A DNA stretch of 64,000 nucleotides from Erythrobacter sp. (GTDB lineage: Bacteria > Pseudomonadota > Alphaproteobacteria > Sphingomonadales > Sphingomonadaceae). Below, piece by piece: positions 1-8,303 of this stretch. How positions within the stretch are numbered: the stretch's first letter is position 1; each line of letters starts with the position of its first letter. The DNA lies in contig CP073261.1 in the NCBI GenBank assembly GCA_019739335.1, positions 2,966,001-3,030,000 of the forward strand, in the 5' to 3' direction. The position numbers and the translations under genes are program-made. The notes below the pieces were generated by a model that worked only from the letters and a program-made list of their open reading frames with translations, made no database searches and was not told the DNA's origin.

Positions 1-183
1 CAGCCGCCCACGGCTGCGCGAATGGAAATGCGCCTCCCCGCTCTCGCGAGTCGCGGCCAGAGCCTCGGCATCCATAAAGGCGACCATCAGCACTTCGCCG
101 CTTTCAGCGTGCTGGACGACCGCGCTGAGTAAGCCGGCTGCATCGAATTTGGGGAGGAAGGCTGAGCCCTGCTCCCTGTCCGT
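1..183 (-). CDS. hisI: Phosphoribosyl-AMP cyclohydrolase HisI, N-terminal part (runs off the window)
   Basis: Histidine biosynthesis enzyme that opens the purine ring of phosphoribosyl-AMP. The reverse strand encodes the family's typical N-terminal block, with [26 protein letters not shown] and [13 protein letters not shown] in order; the C-terminal metal-binding half lies outside the window. The start is a problem: between the in-frame stop at 268-270 and the conserved block there is no ATG, GTG or TTG. Position 181-183 reads ACG, the expected second codon of a protein starting M-T-D-R-E-Q, and the bases before it read GAT where GATG would restore a start. A one-base loss, real or a sequencing error, would explain this. 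CTG at 250-252 is another possible start. Family call sure, start unsure. Confidence 0.75.
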
Positions 184-340
184 ATCGTGGAGAGAAGTGG
201 AAATCGGCTTCGCCTTTTCGAATGGGTTAGTCGGTTGCTCTTTGTATACCAGAATGTTGCACGATAATCACAATCGCGAGGCAAATTCTATCACACGTTA
301 GAAAGCGGTTTCACCATCAACCTTTCAGTGGAATGAACGG

Positions 341-532
341 GTTCCGGCCTGACGAGCCGGCTTTCATTTCGTAGTCACGCAATGTGCCAAGGAATGGGGG
401 GAAAAGGGCAGAGTTCGCCTCGGCCCGATTCATGAGGGTTTGGAACTGCCGCGCTCACTGGGGGGTGGCGCGAGGTTCCAGAGTAATCGTCACGCGAACG
501 CCCGGAGGGAAACCTCCGGGCGTTTTGCTTTT
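341..532 (+). ncRNA. Candidate structured small RNA between hisI and comF
   Basis: No protein gene is visible in the roughly 360 bases between hisI and comF. The plus strand holds three hairpins in a row: CCGGC/GCCGG (344-360), a longer one at 441-480 whose ends are TGGAAC and GTTCCA with an inner CGCGC/GCGCG stem, and a strong terminator at 497-524 followed by T-rich sequence. Both flanking genes are on the minus strand, so the terminator belongs to no annotated gene. I infer a short plus-strand transcript. I do not recognise it as 6S, SRP, tmRNA or RNase P RNA. Confidence 0.35.
497..532 (+). terminator. Rho-independent terminator, plus strand
   Basis: A perfect 12-bp stem, AACGCCCGGAGG paired with CCTCCGGGCGTT around a GAAA loop, followed by TTGCTTTT. 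The T-rich tail is only on the plus-strand side; the minus-strand side continues CGCGTGACG, so it is a poor terminator for comF, whose stop is just downstream at 542. Confidence 0.7.
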
Positions 533-541
533 GGAACCAGA

Positions 542-1297
542 TCATAAGGCCTCGTCCAGCACGCGGGAAAAGCAGGCGATCCTGACCTTCGCCGCGCCCG
601 CCTTTGTAAGCGCCGCCACGCAAGCACCACTTGTAGCGCCGCTGGTGAGGACGTCGTCCACCAGCAAAACGTTGGCACCCTTGAGCTGCGCGACTCGGCG
701 CGGATGCACGGCAATTGCTCCTTTGAGCGCCTTGGCCCGCTGCATTCGCCCAAGCCCGCCTAGCGTGGGCGTGGCTCTGGTGCGGACCAGCCCATCGACC
801 AGCACCTGCGACCCGGTGAGCTTCGCCACTTCACCCGCGAGCAATGCCGACTGGTTGAACCCACGCCGCCACAGCCGCCAGCGGTGCAAGGGAACCGGTA
901 TCGCCAGCCATTCGCCTTCGAGCACCGGCACCCGCGCCGCGATCAGCCGCGCCAGCATCGGCGCGAGGGCGATCCGGCGGCCGTGCTTGTAATTGAGGAC
1001 CAGTTGCCGCGCGGTGTCGTTGTACAGCGTGCCCGCCGCGATCCCGTCATGTTTGGGCGGACTTTCCATGCACGGGCCGCAGGTCATGCCATCCAGCTCG
1101 CTGCCATCGGGAAACGGGCGCTGGCACATGGCGCAGCACGGTTCCCCCGGAATCGCCAGTTTGGCCCAGCAATCGACACACAGCCCCTTCTGCGCCGCCA
1201 GTCCTTCTCCGCACAGCGGGCAGCGCGGGGGATAGACAAGGTCCACCAGCGGGGCGAAGGTCTCGGCAAGCAGACGGTTGGCGGGCGAGCTAGTCAT
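542..1297 (-). CDS. comF: ComF family protein (phosphoribosyltransferase fold)
   Basis: 251 aa, normal for the family. ComF proteins take part in uptake or processing of transforming DNA in competent bacteria; in non-competent relatives the role is unclear. The N-terminus has a zinc-type cysteine cluster (C26-P-L-C29, C40-V-D-C43 and a further CCAMC). The C-terminal half is a phosphoribosyltransferase domain with the PRPP-binding loop LLVDDVLTSGAT near residue 215. It is divergent from the methyltransferase that starts 46 bases away. Start ATG at 1297 gives the conserved N-terminus directly. Confidence 0.93.
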   Translation of the reverse strand: MTSSPANRLLAETFAPLVDLVYPPRCPLCGEGLAAQKGLCVDCWAKLAIPGEPCCAMCQRPFPDGSELDGMTCGPCMESPPKHDGIAAGTLYNDTARQLVLNYKHGRRIALAPMLARLIAARVPVLEGEWLAIPVPLHRWRLWRRGFNQSALLAGEVAKLTGSQVLVDGLVRTRATPTLGGLGRMQRAKALKGAIAVHPRRVAQLKGANVLLVDDVLTSGATSGACVAALTKAGAAKVRIACFSRVLDEAL

Positions 1298-1342
1298 TGG
1301 GCGGGGCTATGCTGGCGCGGTTGGCGGCGCTAGGCAAGCGCG

Positions 1343-2095
1343 ATGGACAAGCCACCGCCGACGATATTCTCCCGCCGCCAGGCCACTGCAAAGTGGGCGC
1401 GGTCACAGCAGCGCAATGCCTGCCACAATGGCACATCGTTCCTGTCGGACGAGATGGCCGAGGATGTGCTCGAACGGCTCGATTTCATCCGGATGCAGCC
1501 GAAGCGGGCGCTGTTTGTCGGTGATCTCACTGGCTTGCTCACTTCCACCTTTCACGACCGGAATACCGCGGTCTCTATCGGCCTGCTCGGAGCCTTCGAT
1601 GAGGAGCGACCCGCCGAAAGGGGCGGATACGATCTTATCGTTCATCTGCGCGGGCTGGGGCATGTCAACGATCTGCCCGGTGCGCTGATCCACGCGCGCC
1701 ACGCCCTCGCCGAAGACGGGCTGTTCATCGCTGCCTTTCCCGGAGCCGGAAGCCTGCCCGCCCTGCGGCGGATTGCCATGGCGGCTGATGGCGAGCGGGT
1801 CGCGCCGCGGATGCATCCGCTGATCGGCAACCAGGCTGCCGCCGCGCTGCTGCAGCGCGCAGGGTTCCGCAAGCAGGTGGTCGACAGCTATCCCATCAAC
1901 CTGCGCTACGGTGCCTTCTCGACCATGGTCAGTGACCTGCGCGATCATGGGCTGACACGGGCGCTTGCCACTCCTTCGCCGCCGTGGACCAAGGCCGGAC
2001 TCGCGCGGGCAGAGGCCGAATTCGAAGCCATGCGGGACGCTGAAGGCAAGGTTCCCGAAGTCATCGAGATCCTGGTCATGTCGGGCTGGCGCTAG
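1343..2095 (+). CDS. SAM-dependent methyltransferase, BioC-like
   Basis: 250 aa. The fold pattern is that of a class I methyltransferase: a degenerate glycine motif (ALFVGDLTG, about residues 56-64), a later acidic strand end, and LIHARHALAEDGLFIAAFPGAGSLPALRR, which matches the post-motif region of BioC-like enzymes. Proteins of this length next to comF are common in sphingomonads, but their substrate is not established, so malonyl-ACP methylation is only a possibility. It is divergent from comF and its stop overlaps the 3' end of ppdK on the other strand by four bases. Confidence 0.75.
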   Translation: MDKPPPTIFSRRQATAKWARSQQRNACHNGTSFLSDEMAEDVLERLDFIRMQPKRALFVGDLTGLLTSTFHDRNTAVSIGLLGAFDEERPAERGGYDLIVHLRGLGHVNDLPGALIHARHALAEDGLFIAAFPGAGSLPALRRIAMAADGERVAPRMHPLIGNQAAAALLQRAGFRKQVVDSYPINLRYGAFSTMVSDLRDHGLTRALATPSPPWTKAGLARAEAEFEAMRDAEGKVPEVIEILVMSGWR

Positions 2096-4767
2096 CCCCG
2101 CCCCGCCCGCAAAGCCGCCTGCGCCGCCGCCAGCCTTGCGATCGGCACGCGGTAGGGCGAGGCGCTGACGTAATCGAGGCCGACCTTCTCGCAGAAGGCA
2201 ATGCTTTCCGGATCGCCGCCGTGTTCGCCGCAGATGCCCAGCTTGATATCGCCGCGAGTCGCGCGCCCGCGCTCCACCGCGATTTCCACCAGCTGCCCCA
2301 CGCCATCGACATCGAGGCTGACGAAAGGATCGCGCGCGTAGATGCCCTTTTCCACGTACGGCCCCAGGAACCGCCCCGCATCATCGCGCGAAACGCCCAG
2401 AGCTGTCTGCGTCAGGTCGTTGGTCCCGAACGAGAAGAACCGCGCTTCCTCAGCGATCTCGCCCGCCATCAAGGCAGCGCGGGGCAGTTCGATCATCGTG
2501 CCGACAAGGTATTCAACCCGCGCGCCTTGCTCGGCAAACACCTGCTCGGCCACCCGGTCCACCAGAGCGCGCAGGATCTGCAGTTCCTTGCGCGTCGCCA
2601 CCAGCGGGATCATCACTTCGGGCACGACCGGATCGCCGCCTTCGGCGGTCACCGTACAGGCGGCCTCGAAAATCGCCCGCGCCTGCATCTCGTAGATTTC
2701 GGGGAAAGTGATCCCCAGCCGGCAGCCGCGATGGCCCAGCATCGGGTTGAATTCGTGCAGTTCCCCAGCCCGCCGCTGGAGGTGCTCCATGCTGACGCCA
2801 AGCCCCTCGGCCAGCTCCTCGAATTCCTCGTCGCGCGTGGGCATGAATTCGTGCAGCGGCGGATCGAGCAGGCGGATCGTGCAGGGCAGGCCCGCCATGG
2901 TACGGAAAATCTCGGCAAAGTCGCCGCGCTGTTCGGGTAGCAGCCGTTCGAGCGCCGCGCGCCGCCCGGCTTCGTCATCGGCAAGGATCATCGCCCGCAC
3001 CGCGCTGATGCGCCCGGCGTCGAAGAACATGTGCTCGGTCCGGCACAGCCCGATCCCTTCCGCGCCGAAGCCGCGCGCGGTGCGGCAGTCCTCCGGCGTT
3101 TCGGCATTGGTGCGCACGCCCATGCGGCGGTGCTTGTCCGCCCAGTCCATCAGCACGCCGAAATCGCCCGCGAGTTCGGGTTCGATGGTGGGAACGAGCC
3201 CCGCCATGATTTCACCCTTCGCCCCGTCGAGCGTGATGACATCGCCTTCACGCAGTTCGCGCGAACCGATCCGCAAAGTGCGTTCAGCCAGATTGATCGA
3301 CACCGCCGAGGCGCCCGAAACGCAAGGCCGCCCCATTCCGCGCGCGACCACCGCCGCGTGTGACGTCATGCCGCCGCGCGCGGTGAGGATACCCTTCGCG
3401 GCGTGCATCCCGTGGATATCCTCCGGGCTTGTTTCCACGCGGACGAGAATCACCGCCTCCTCGCGCTTGGCCCACAGTTCCGCCGTATCGGCATCGAGCA
3501 CGATCTTGCCCGAAGCTGCGCCCGGAGAAGCCGGAAGCCCCTTCGCCAGCACGTCGCGCGGCGCATCGGGATCGAGCGTGGGGTGGAGCAACTGGTCGAG
3601 CGCCATCGGATCAACGCGCAGGATCGCGGTTTCCTCGTCGATCAGCCCCTCGCCCACCATGTCCACCGCCATCTTCAGCGCGGCCCTGGCGGTGCGCTTG
3701 CCCGAACGGGTTTGCAGCATCCACAGCTTGCCCTGCTGCACGGTGAATTCGATGTCCTGCATGTCCTTATAATGCAGTTCGAGCAGGTCGAACACGCGCG
3801 CCAGTTCGGCATAGGCTTCGGGCATGGCTTCTTCCATGCTCGGCAGGTCCGCACCCGCTGCCTCGCGCCGCGCTTTGGTGAGGTATTGCGGGGTGCGGAT
3901 GCCCGCCACCACGTCCTCGCCCTGCGCGTTCACCAGCCATTCGCCGTAATAGCTGCGCTCGCCGGTCGAGGGATCGCGGGTGAAGGCGACGCCGGTGGCG
4001 CTGGTATCGCCCATGTTGCCGAACACCATCGCCTGCACGTTCACCGCCGTGCCCCAATCGCCCGGAATGGAATTCAACCGGCGATAGACCTTGGCCCGCT
4101 CGCTGTCCCAGCTGCTGAACACCGCCCCAATCGCGCCCCACAGCTGCTCGTGGACATCCTGCGGGAAGGGTTCGCCGCGTTCGCGCAGCACGATGGCGTT
4201 GAATTGGGCGACCAGCTCCTGGAGATCCTCGGTCTCCAGCTCGGTATCGGTGAAGTAGCCGCGATCTTCCTTGGCCACCTCGAGCGCTTCCTCGAACAGC
4301 CCGTGATCGAGGCCGAGCACCACGTCCGAATACATCTGGATGAAGCGGCGATAGCTGTCCCAGGCGAAGCGCGGATGGCCGCTCGCCATGGCCAGCCCCT
4401 GCACCGTTGCATCGTTGAGGCCGAGATTGAGCACTGTGTCCATCATGCCGGGCATCGATACCCGCGCGCCCGAGCGGACCGAAACCAGCAGCGGGTCCGC
4501 CGCGTCGCCGAACCGCTTGCCAACCGTGCGCTCGATATGCGCCATCGCATCGGCAACGTGGCCGCGGAGCTTGTCGGAGAACGCCTCCCCCTGGTTCAGG
4601 TAGCGCACCGACTCCTCGGTGGTGATGGTGAAGCCGGGCGGCACCGGCAAGCCAATGCCCGCCATTTCCGCAAGGTTCGCGCCCTTGCCGCCGGTTACGG
4701 TCTTGTCCTTCTGGCGCGGGTCGTCGTGCGCTGCGTTTCCGCCGAAGGTGTAGACCGTATTCGTCAT
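2092..4767 (-). CDS. ppdK: Pyruvate, phosphate dikinase
   Basis: 891 aa, the usual size. Interconverts pyruvate, ATP and phosphate with PEP, AMP and pyrophosphate in the cytoplasm. The N-terminal ATP-grasp domain starts with the family signature GGKGANLAEM; the swivelling phosphohistidine domain has GGMTSHAAVVARGMGRPC with the catalytic His near residue 470; the C-terminal PEP/pyruvate barrel ends with the active-site Cys in LGICGEHGGDP near residue 846. It lies downstream of glyS with about 50 bases between and could be co-transcribed with glyQS. Confidence 0.97.
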   Translation of the reverse strand: MTNTVYTFGGNAAHDDPRQKDKTVTGGKGANLAEMAGIGLPVPPGFTITTEESVRYLNQGEAFSDKLRGHVADAMAHIERTVGKRFGDAADPLLVSVRSGARVSMPGMMDTVLNLGLNDATVQGLAMASGHPRFAWDSYRRFIQMYSDVVLGLDHGLFEEALEVAKEDRGYFTDTELETEDLQELVAQFNAIVLRERGEPFPQDVHEQLWGAIGAVFSSWDSERAKVYRRLNSIPGDWGTAVNVQAMVFGNMGDTSATGVAFTRDPSTGERSYYGEWLVNAQGEDVVAGIRTPQYLTKARREAAGADLPSMEEAMPEAYAELARVFDLLELHYKDMQDIEFTVQQGKLWMLQTRSGKRTARAALKMAVDMVGEGLIDEETAILRVDPMALDQLLHPTLDPDAPRDVLAKGLPASPGAASGKIVLDADTAELWAKREEAVILVRVETSPEDIHGMHAAKGILTARGGMTSHAAVVARGMGRPCVSGASAVSINLAERTLRIGSRELREGDVITLDGAKGEIMAGLVPTIEPELAGDFGVLMDWADKHRRMGVRTNAETPEDCRTARGFGAEGIGLCRTEHMFFDAGRISAVRAMILADDEAGRRAALERLLPEQRGDFAEIFRTMAGLPCTIRLLDPPLHEFMPTRDEEFEELAEGLGVSMEHLQRRAGELHEFNPMLGHRGCRLGITFPEIYEMQARAIFEAACTVTAEGGDPVVPEVMIPLVATRKELQILRALVDRVAEQVFAEQGARVEYLVGTMIELPRAALMAGEIAEEARFFSFGTNDLTQTALGVSRDDAGRFLGPYVEKGIYARDPFVSLDVDGVGQLVEIAVERGRATRGDIKLGICGEHGGDPESIAFCEKVGLDYVSASPYRVPIARLAAAQAALRAGRG

Positions 4768-4820
4768 ATCATCTGCCTAATTATGGAGCACTTGGAGCCC
4801 AGTTCAGGAGCGCGAAAAAC

Positions 4821-7313
4821 CTACCCCTCGATCCGCGAGAAATCCGCCACGTTGTGCACTGCACCACGGAACCGCGCAAGCAGGTCGAGCCGGGCGGCGC
4901 GCTTGTCCTTGTTGGCGTCATTCACCGTCACCTCCTCGAAGAACGCGTCGATCGGTGCACGCAAGCTGGCGAGCGCAGCCATCGCGGCAGCGAAGTCTTC
5001 GGCAGCGATGGCTTGCTCGGCCTGCGGTTCGGCCGCGTCGAGCGCGTCGATCAGCGCCTTTTCGGCGGGTTCGGGAGTGTAGGAAAGCTCCCTCGCGTGG
5101 CGTTCGGCCATCTTGGCTTCAATCACCGGGCGCAGGATCGGATCGTCCACCAAGGCGAGCGGGTCCTCTTCCCCGGTGCTGGCGATTTCCCCCTCGATGC
5201 CGCGCCAGTCCTCCTTCTTGAGGATATTCGCCGCGCGCTTGTAGGCGGCGAGGAGATTGGCGCCGTTGTCGCTGGCGATGAAGGCCTGCAAGGCGTGGAC
5301 GCGGTTGAGATTTCCCACAATCTCGTCTTTCCTCACGTTCAGCATGAATACCGCATCGATGATGTCATGACGGATTCCCGCTTCTCTCTGCTGCACCTTG
5401 AGGCGATCAACAAAGAACGCAGGAACCGCGCGATATAGTTCCTCCGAAAGATGCTCCTGCACCCAAGCTACATTCATTTCGACACCGACGCGCCGCTCAT
5501 TGAACCGGGCTATCAAATGGCCAGCCCTCGCTGCGGCATAATCAAGCTCTAGCCGCAATTGGTTCTTGATGACCAATTCAATGATTCCAAGCGCAGCACG
5601 CCTGAGAGCGAAGGGATCCTTGGAACCCGTTGGGCGCTCCTTTATTACGAAGAACCCAACCAACGTATCCAGCTTATCCGCCAGCGACACCGCCACCGTC
5701 ACCGGCGCGGTCGGCACTTCGTCGCCCTGCCCGACCGGCTTGTAGTGATCGCGGATCGCGTCCGCGACCCGCGGGTCGAGCCCCTCGGCGCGGGCGTAGT
5801 AGCCGCCCATCAGCCCCTGCAATTCGGGGAATTCGCCGACCATTTCGGTGACGAGATCGGCCTTGCACAAGCGGGCTGCCTGTTCGGCGAGATCGGCCAA
5901 TTCCCCCTCCCGCTGGCGGGAGGGGTTTGGGGTGGGAACGACCACGCCCTCGTTTTCTGACTCGATAGCGGTGACAGGCCCACCCCCAGCCCCTCCCGCC
6001 AGCGGGAGGGGAGTTACGATCCCCTCTTCCACCAGCCAGCGCGCCAGCTTGGCCACGCGTTCGACCTTGTCCGCCACAGTGCCCAGCTTCTCGTGAAACG
6101 TAATCCGTTCCAGCTTCTTCGCGTGATCTTCCAGCTTAACCTTGCGGTCCTGCTCCCAGAAGAAGCGCGCATCGCTGAGCCGCGCGGCGAGGACCTTACG
6201 GTTGCCGTTCACCACCACGGCCGGGTCCATCGCGTCGATATTGGCGGTGCAGACGAAGGCGTTGGCCAGACGGTCCTCCCCTGCAAGGGGAGGTGGCGCC
6301 GGCGCAGCCGGTGACGGAATGGTATCGCCATCAGCAGAGGGGGACACCCCTCCACCATGCTTCGCATGGTCCCCCTCCCCTTGCAGGGGAGGACCGACAC
6401 ACACGAAATACTTCTGGTTCACCCTTGCCGTAAGCTGGATCACCTCGGGCGGCACGTCGAGGTAATTGGCGTCGAACCGGCCCAGCAGCGGCACTGGCCA
6501 TTCGGTCAGCCCGGCGTTTTCGATCACCAGCCCTTCGTCCGCCACCAGCACCAGCCCGGCCTCAGCCGCAACCTGCGCTGCGCCTTCGCGGATCAATACT
6601 GCACGCTCCTCGTGATCGACAATCACGTGGCAGGCGCGCAGCTTTTCCTGATAGTCGGCGGCGGAACCGATGGTGATTTCGCCTTCTTTGATGGTCGCAT
6701 CGCGGTCGGGAAAACCGGTTCCCACTTTTCCCTGCGATGCTCCACGACAATGGAACCGGTGCCCGCGCGTGGCATAGCCGGACCGGATGCCGTCGATGGC
6801 GCAGTCGACCAGATCCTCGCCAAGGATCGCGACGATCCCGGACAGCGGGCGCACCCAGCGCAGGCTCTCGGTGGAAAGCGAAGCCGCGCCCCAGCGCATC
6901 GACTTGGGCCAGGAGAAATCGCGGACGATGGCGGGGATCGCCTCGGCCAGCAGATCGCGCATGGCGCGGCCGGGCTTGTCGATCACCGCAAAATAGGTCT
7001 CGCGCCCCTTCACGTCGCGAAGTTCGAGCGTGTCGCGCGTAATGCCGAGCTTGCGGCAGAAGCCCTCCACCGCCGCATCGGGCGCGCCGACCGGCGGCCC
7101 CTTGGCTTCCTCGCTCACCGCTGCGGTGGCTTGCGGAAGCCCGCGCGCGATCAGCGCGAGGCGGCGCGGGGTGGACCAGACGGTGAGATCGCTCACGGCA
7201 ACCCCGGAGGCATCCAGTTCGCGCCGGAACAGCTTCTCCAGCTCCGCCCGCGCACCCGCCTGCATTCGCGCCGGGATTTCCTCGCAGCGCAGTTCGAGGA
7301 GGAAGTCGCTCAC
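4821..7313 (-). CDS. glyS: Glycine--tRNA ligase beta subunit, with three in-frame repeat insertions
   Basis: Beta chain of the bacterial alpha2beta2 glycyl-tRNA synthetase, which binds and positions tRNA-Gly. At 830 aa it is longer than the usual 690-760. Start GTG at 7313 overlaps the glyQ stop (GTGA) and gives [17 protein letters not shown]; an upstream TTG at 7343 would lie inside glyQ. Three palindromic repeats are translated in frame: residues about 192-206 (after GHRFH), about 307-349 (between KYFVCVG and [11 protein letters not shown]) and about 434-471 (between LVEEGIV and [11 protein letters not shown]). In homologues these flanks are adjacent or joined by short loops, so the inserts probably sit on the protein surface. 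The region 5330-5690 is also visibly less GC-rich, with codons such as CTA, AGA and GTA unlike the rest. Confidence 0.96.
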   Translation of the reverse strand: MSDFLLELRCEEIPARMQAGARAELEKLFRRELDASGVAVSDLTVWSTPRRLALIARGLPQATAAVSEEAKGPPVGAPDAAVEGFCRKLGITRDTLELRDVKGRETYFAVIDKPGRAMRDLLAEAIPAIVRDFSWPKSMRWGAASLSTESLRWVRPLSGIVAILGEDLVDCAIDGIRSGYATRGHRFHCRGASQGKVGTGFPDRDATIKEGEITIGSAADYQEKLRACHVIVDHEERAVLIREGAAQVAAEAGLVLVADEGLVIENAGLTEWPVPLLGRFDANYLDVPPEVIQLTARVNQKYFVCVGPPLQGEGDHAKHGGGVSPSADGDTIPSPAAPAPPPLAGEDRLANAFVCTANIDAMDPAVVVNGNRKVLAARLSDARFFWEQDRKVKLEDHAKKLERITFHEKLGTVADKVERVAKLARWLVEEGIVTPLPLAGGAGGGPVTAIESENEGVVVPTPNPSRQREGELADLAEQAARLCKADLVTEMVGEFPELQGLMGGYYARAEGLDPRVADAIRDHYKPVGQGDEVPTAPVTVAVSLADKLDTLVGFFVIKERPTGSKDPFALRRAALGIIELVIKNQLRLELDYAAARAGHLIARFNERRVGVEMNVAWVQEHLSEELYRAVPAFFVDRLKVQQREAGIRHDIIDAVFMLNVRKDEIVGNLNRVHALQAFIASDNGANLLAAYKRAANILKKEDWRGIEGEIASTGEEDPLALVDDPILRPVIEAKMAERHARELSYTPEPAEKALIDALDAAEPQAEQAIAAEDFAAAMAALASLRAPIDAFFEEVTVNDANKDKRAARLDLLARFRGAVHNVADFSRIEG
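5903..6013. repeat. Palindromic repeat, family A, inside glyS
   Basis: About 111 bp. Two inverted arms of roughly 35 bp face each other; each arm is itself built around the palindrome CCCTCCCGCTGGCGGGAGGG followed by a GGGGTGGG-type stretch. The same element type occurs at 17530-17621. The length is a multiple of three and it is read through in glyS without a stop. Confidence 0.85.
6271..6396. repeat. Palindromic repeat, family B, inside glyS
   Basis: About 126 bp with inverted arms of 25-26 bp (6271-6295 and 6371-6396); each arm centres on CCTCCCCTGCAAGGGGAGG. Read in glyS it codes for a low-complexity Gly/Pro/Ser-rich stretch ([16 protein letters not shown] at one end, [11 protein letters not shown] at the other). 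126 is a multiple of three, so the frame is kept. Confidence 0.82.
6697..6740. repeat. Short palindromic repeat, family E, inside glyS
   Basis: About 44 bp: ends GCATCGC and GCGATGC, inner arms GGGAAAA and TTTTCCC around CCGGTTCCCAC. The core AAAGTGGGAACCGGTTTTC (reverse strand) is of a type seen as a dispersed intergenic repeat in alphaproteobacteria. Here it is translated within GlyS as part of [18 protein letters not shown], between GHRFH and the conserved ITIGSAADY. Confidence 0.7.
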
Positions 7314-8209
7314 AGCACCCACTCCGGATACTTGGCCTGCCATTTGGGCGTCATTACCTCGGCGTATTTCTCGCAGGAGCCGCGCGCGAGATCGCGGACG
7401 CGGCCCATGTAGCTGGCGCGTTCCTGTACCGAGATCACGCCGCGCGCCTGCAACAGGTTGAAAATGTGGCTGGCCTCGACCGCCTGTTCATAGGCGGCAA
7501 TCGGCACGTCCGCCGCGAGGGCATTGCGGCATTCCGCCTCGGCCTTGGCGAACAGGTCGAACAGCGCATCGGTTTCCGCGACCTCGAAGTTCCACTTCGA
7601 CATCTGCTTCTCGTTTTCGAGAAACACGTCGCCGTAACTCACGCCAGCATTGTTGAACGCCAGATCGTACACGTTATCGACACCCTGGATATACATCGCC
7701 AGCCGTTCGAGCCCGTAGGTCAGTTCGCCCGCCACCGGCTTGCAATCGAAGCCGCCCATCTGCTGGAAATAGGTGAACTGGGTGACTTCCATCCCGTCGC
7801 ACCAAACTTCCCAGCCCAGCCCCCAGGCGCCGAGCGTGGGCGATTCCCAGTCATCCTCGACAAAGCGGATGTCGTGCGCCAGCGGATCGACGCCGATTGC
7901 GGCGAGGCTTTGCAGGTAGAGTTCCTGGATGTCGGGCGGGCTCGGCTTGAGGATCACCTGGTACTGGTAGTAATGCTGCAGGCGGTTGGGGTTCTCGCCA
8001 TAACGGCCATCAGTCGGGCGGCGGCTCGGCTGGACGAAAGCGGCGTTCCACGGTTCCGGCCCCAGCGCCCGCAGGGTGGTGGCCGGGTGGAAAGTGCCCG
8101 CGCCCATGCGCATGTCATGCGGTTGCAGGATCAGGCAGCCCTGCGCGCTCCAGAAATCGTGCAGCGCAAGGATCATGTCCTGGAAGGAATTTTGGGGCTG
8201 GCGTTCCAT
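7310..8209 (-). CDS. glyQ: Glycine--tRNA ligase alpha subunit
   Basis: 299 aa, the usual size. Catalytic chain of tetrameric glycyl-tRNA synthetase: forms glycyl-adenylate and charges tRNA-Gly together with GlyS. Family signatures are present: [21 protein letters not shown]-type [33 protein letters not shown] and [22 protein letters not shown] at 8209 is chosen; a TTG 12 bases upstream would add four residues. The stop overlaps the glyS GTG start, so the two subunits are translationally coupled. Confidence 0.97.
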   Translation of the reverse strand: MERQPQNSFQDMILALHDFWSAQGCLILQPHDMRMGAGTFHPATTLRALGPEPWNAAFVQPSRRPTDGRYGENPNRLQHYYQYQVILKPSPPDIQELYLQSLAAIGVDPLAHDIRFVEDDWESPTLGAWGLGWEVWCDGMEVTQFTYFQQMGGFDCKPVAGELTYGLERLAMYIQGVDNVYDLAFNNAGVSYGDVFLENEKQMSKWNFEVAETDALFDLFAKAEAECRNALAADVPIAAYEQAVEASHIFNLLQARGVISVQERASYMGRVRDLARGSCEKYAEVMTPKWQAKYPEWVL

Positions 8210-8303
8210 GCTGCGGCGCAATGGCGCAAGCCTTTCGGAGCGTCAATGCCGCCTCGCGCAACCCGCTTGACAGAAAGCGCATTTGCAGGGCCAATTAGCG
8301 CGG

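Noticed and set aside
341..532. 6S, SRP, tmRNA or RNase P RNA
   Set aside because: None of their conserved cores could be found by eye; left as an unassigned candidate RNA.
384..992. Long plus-strand reading frame opposite comF
   Set aside because: It starts in the structured intergenic region and then runs antisense to comF, which has clear conserved motifs; its composition is that of a frame shadow.
4821..7313. glyS inserts as inteins or introns
   Set aside because: They are short, lack splicing motifs, keep the frame and are simple inverted repeats.
7314..7343. Upstream TTG start for glyS
   Set aside because: It would lie inside glyQ; the GTG at 7313 overlaps the glyQ stop and gives the normal N-terminus.
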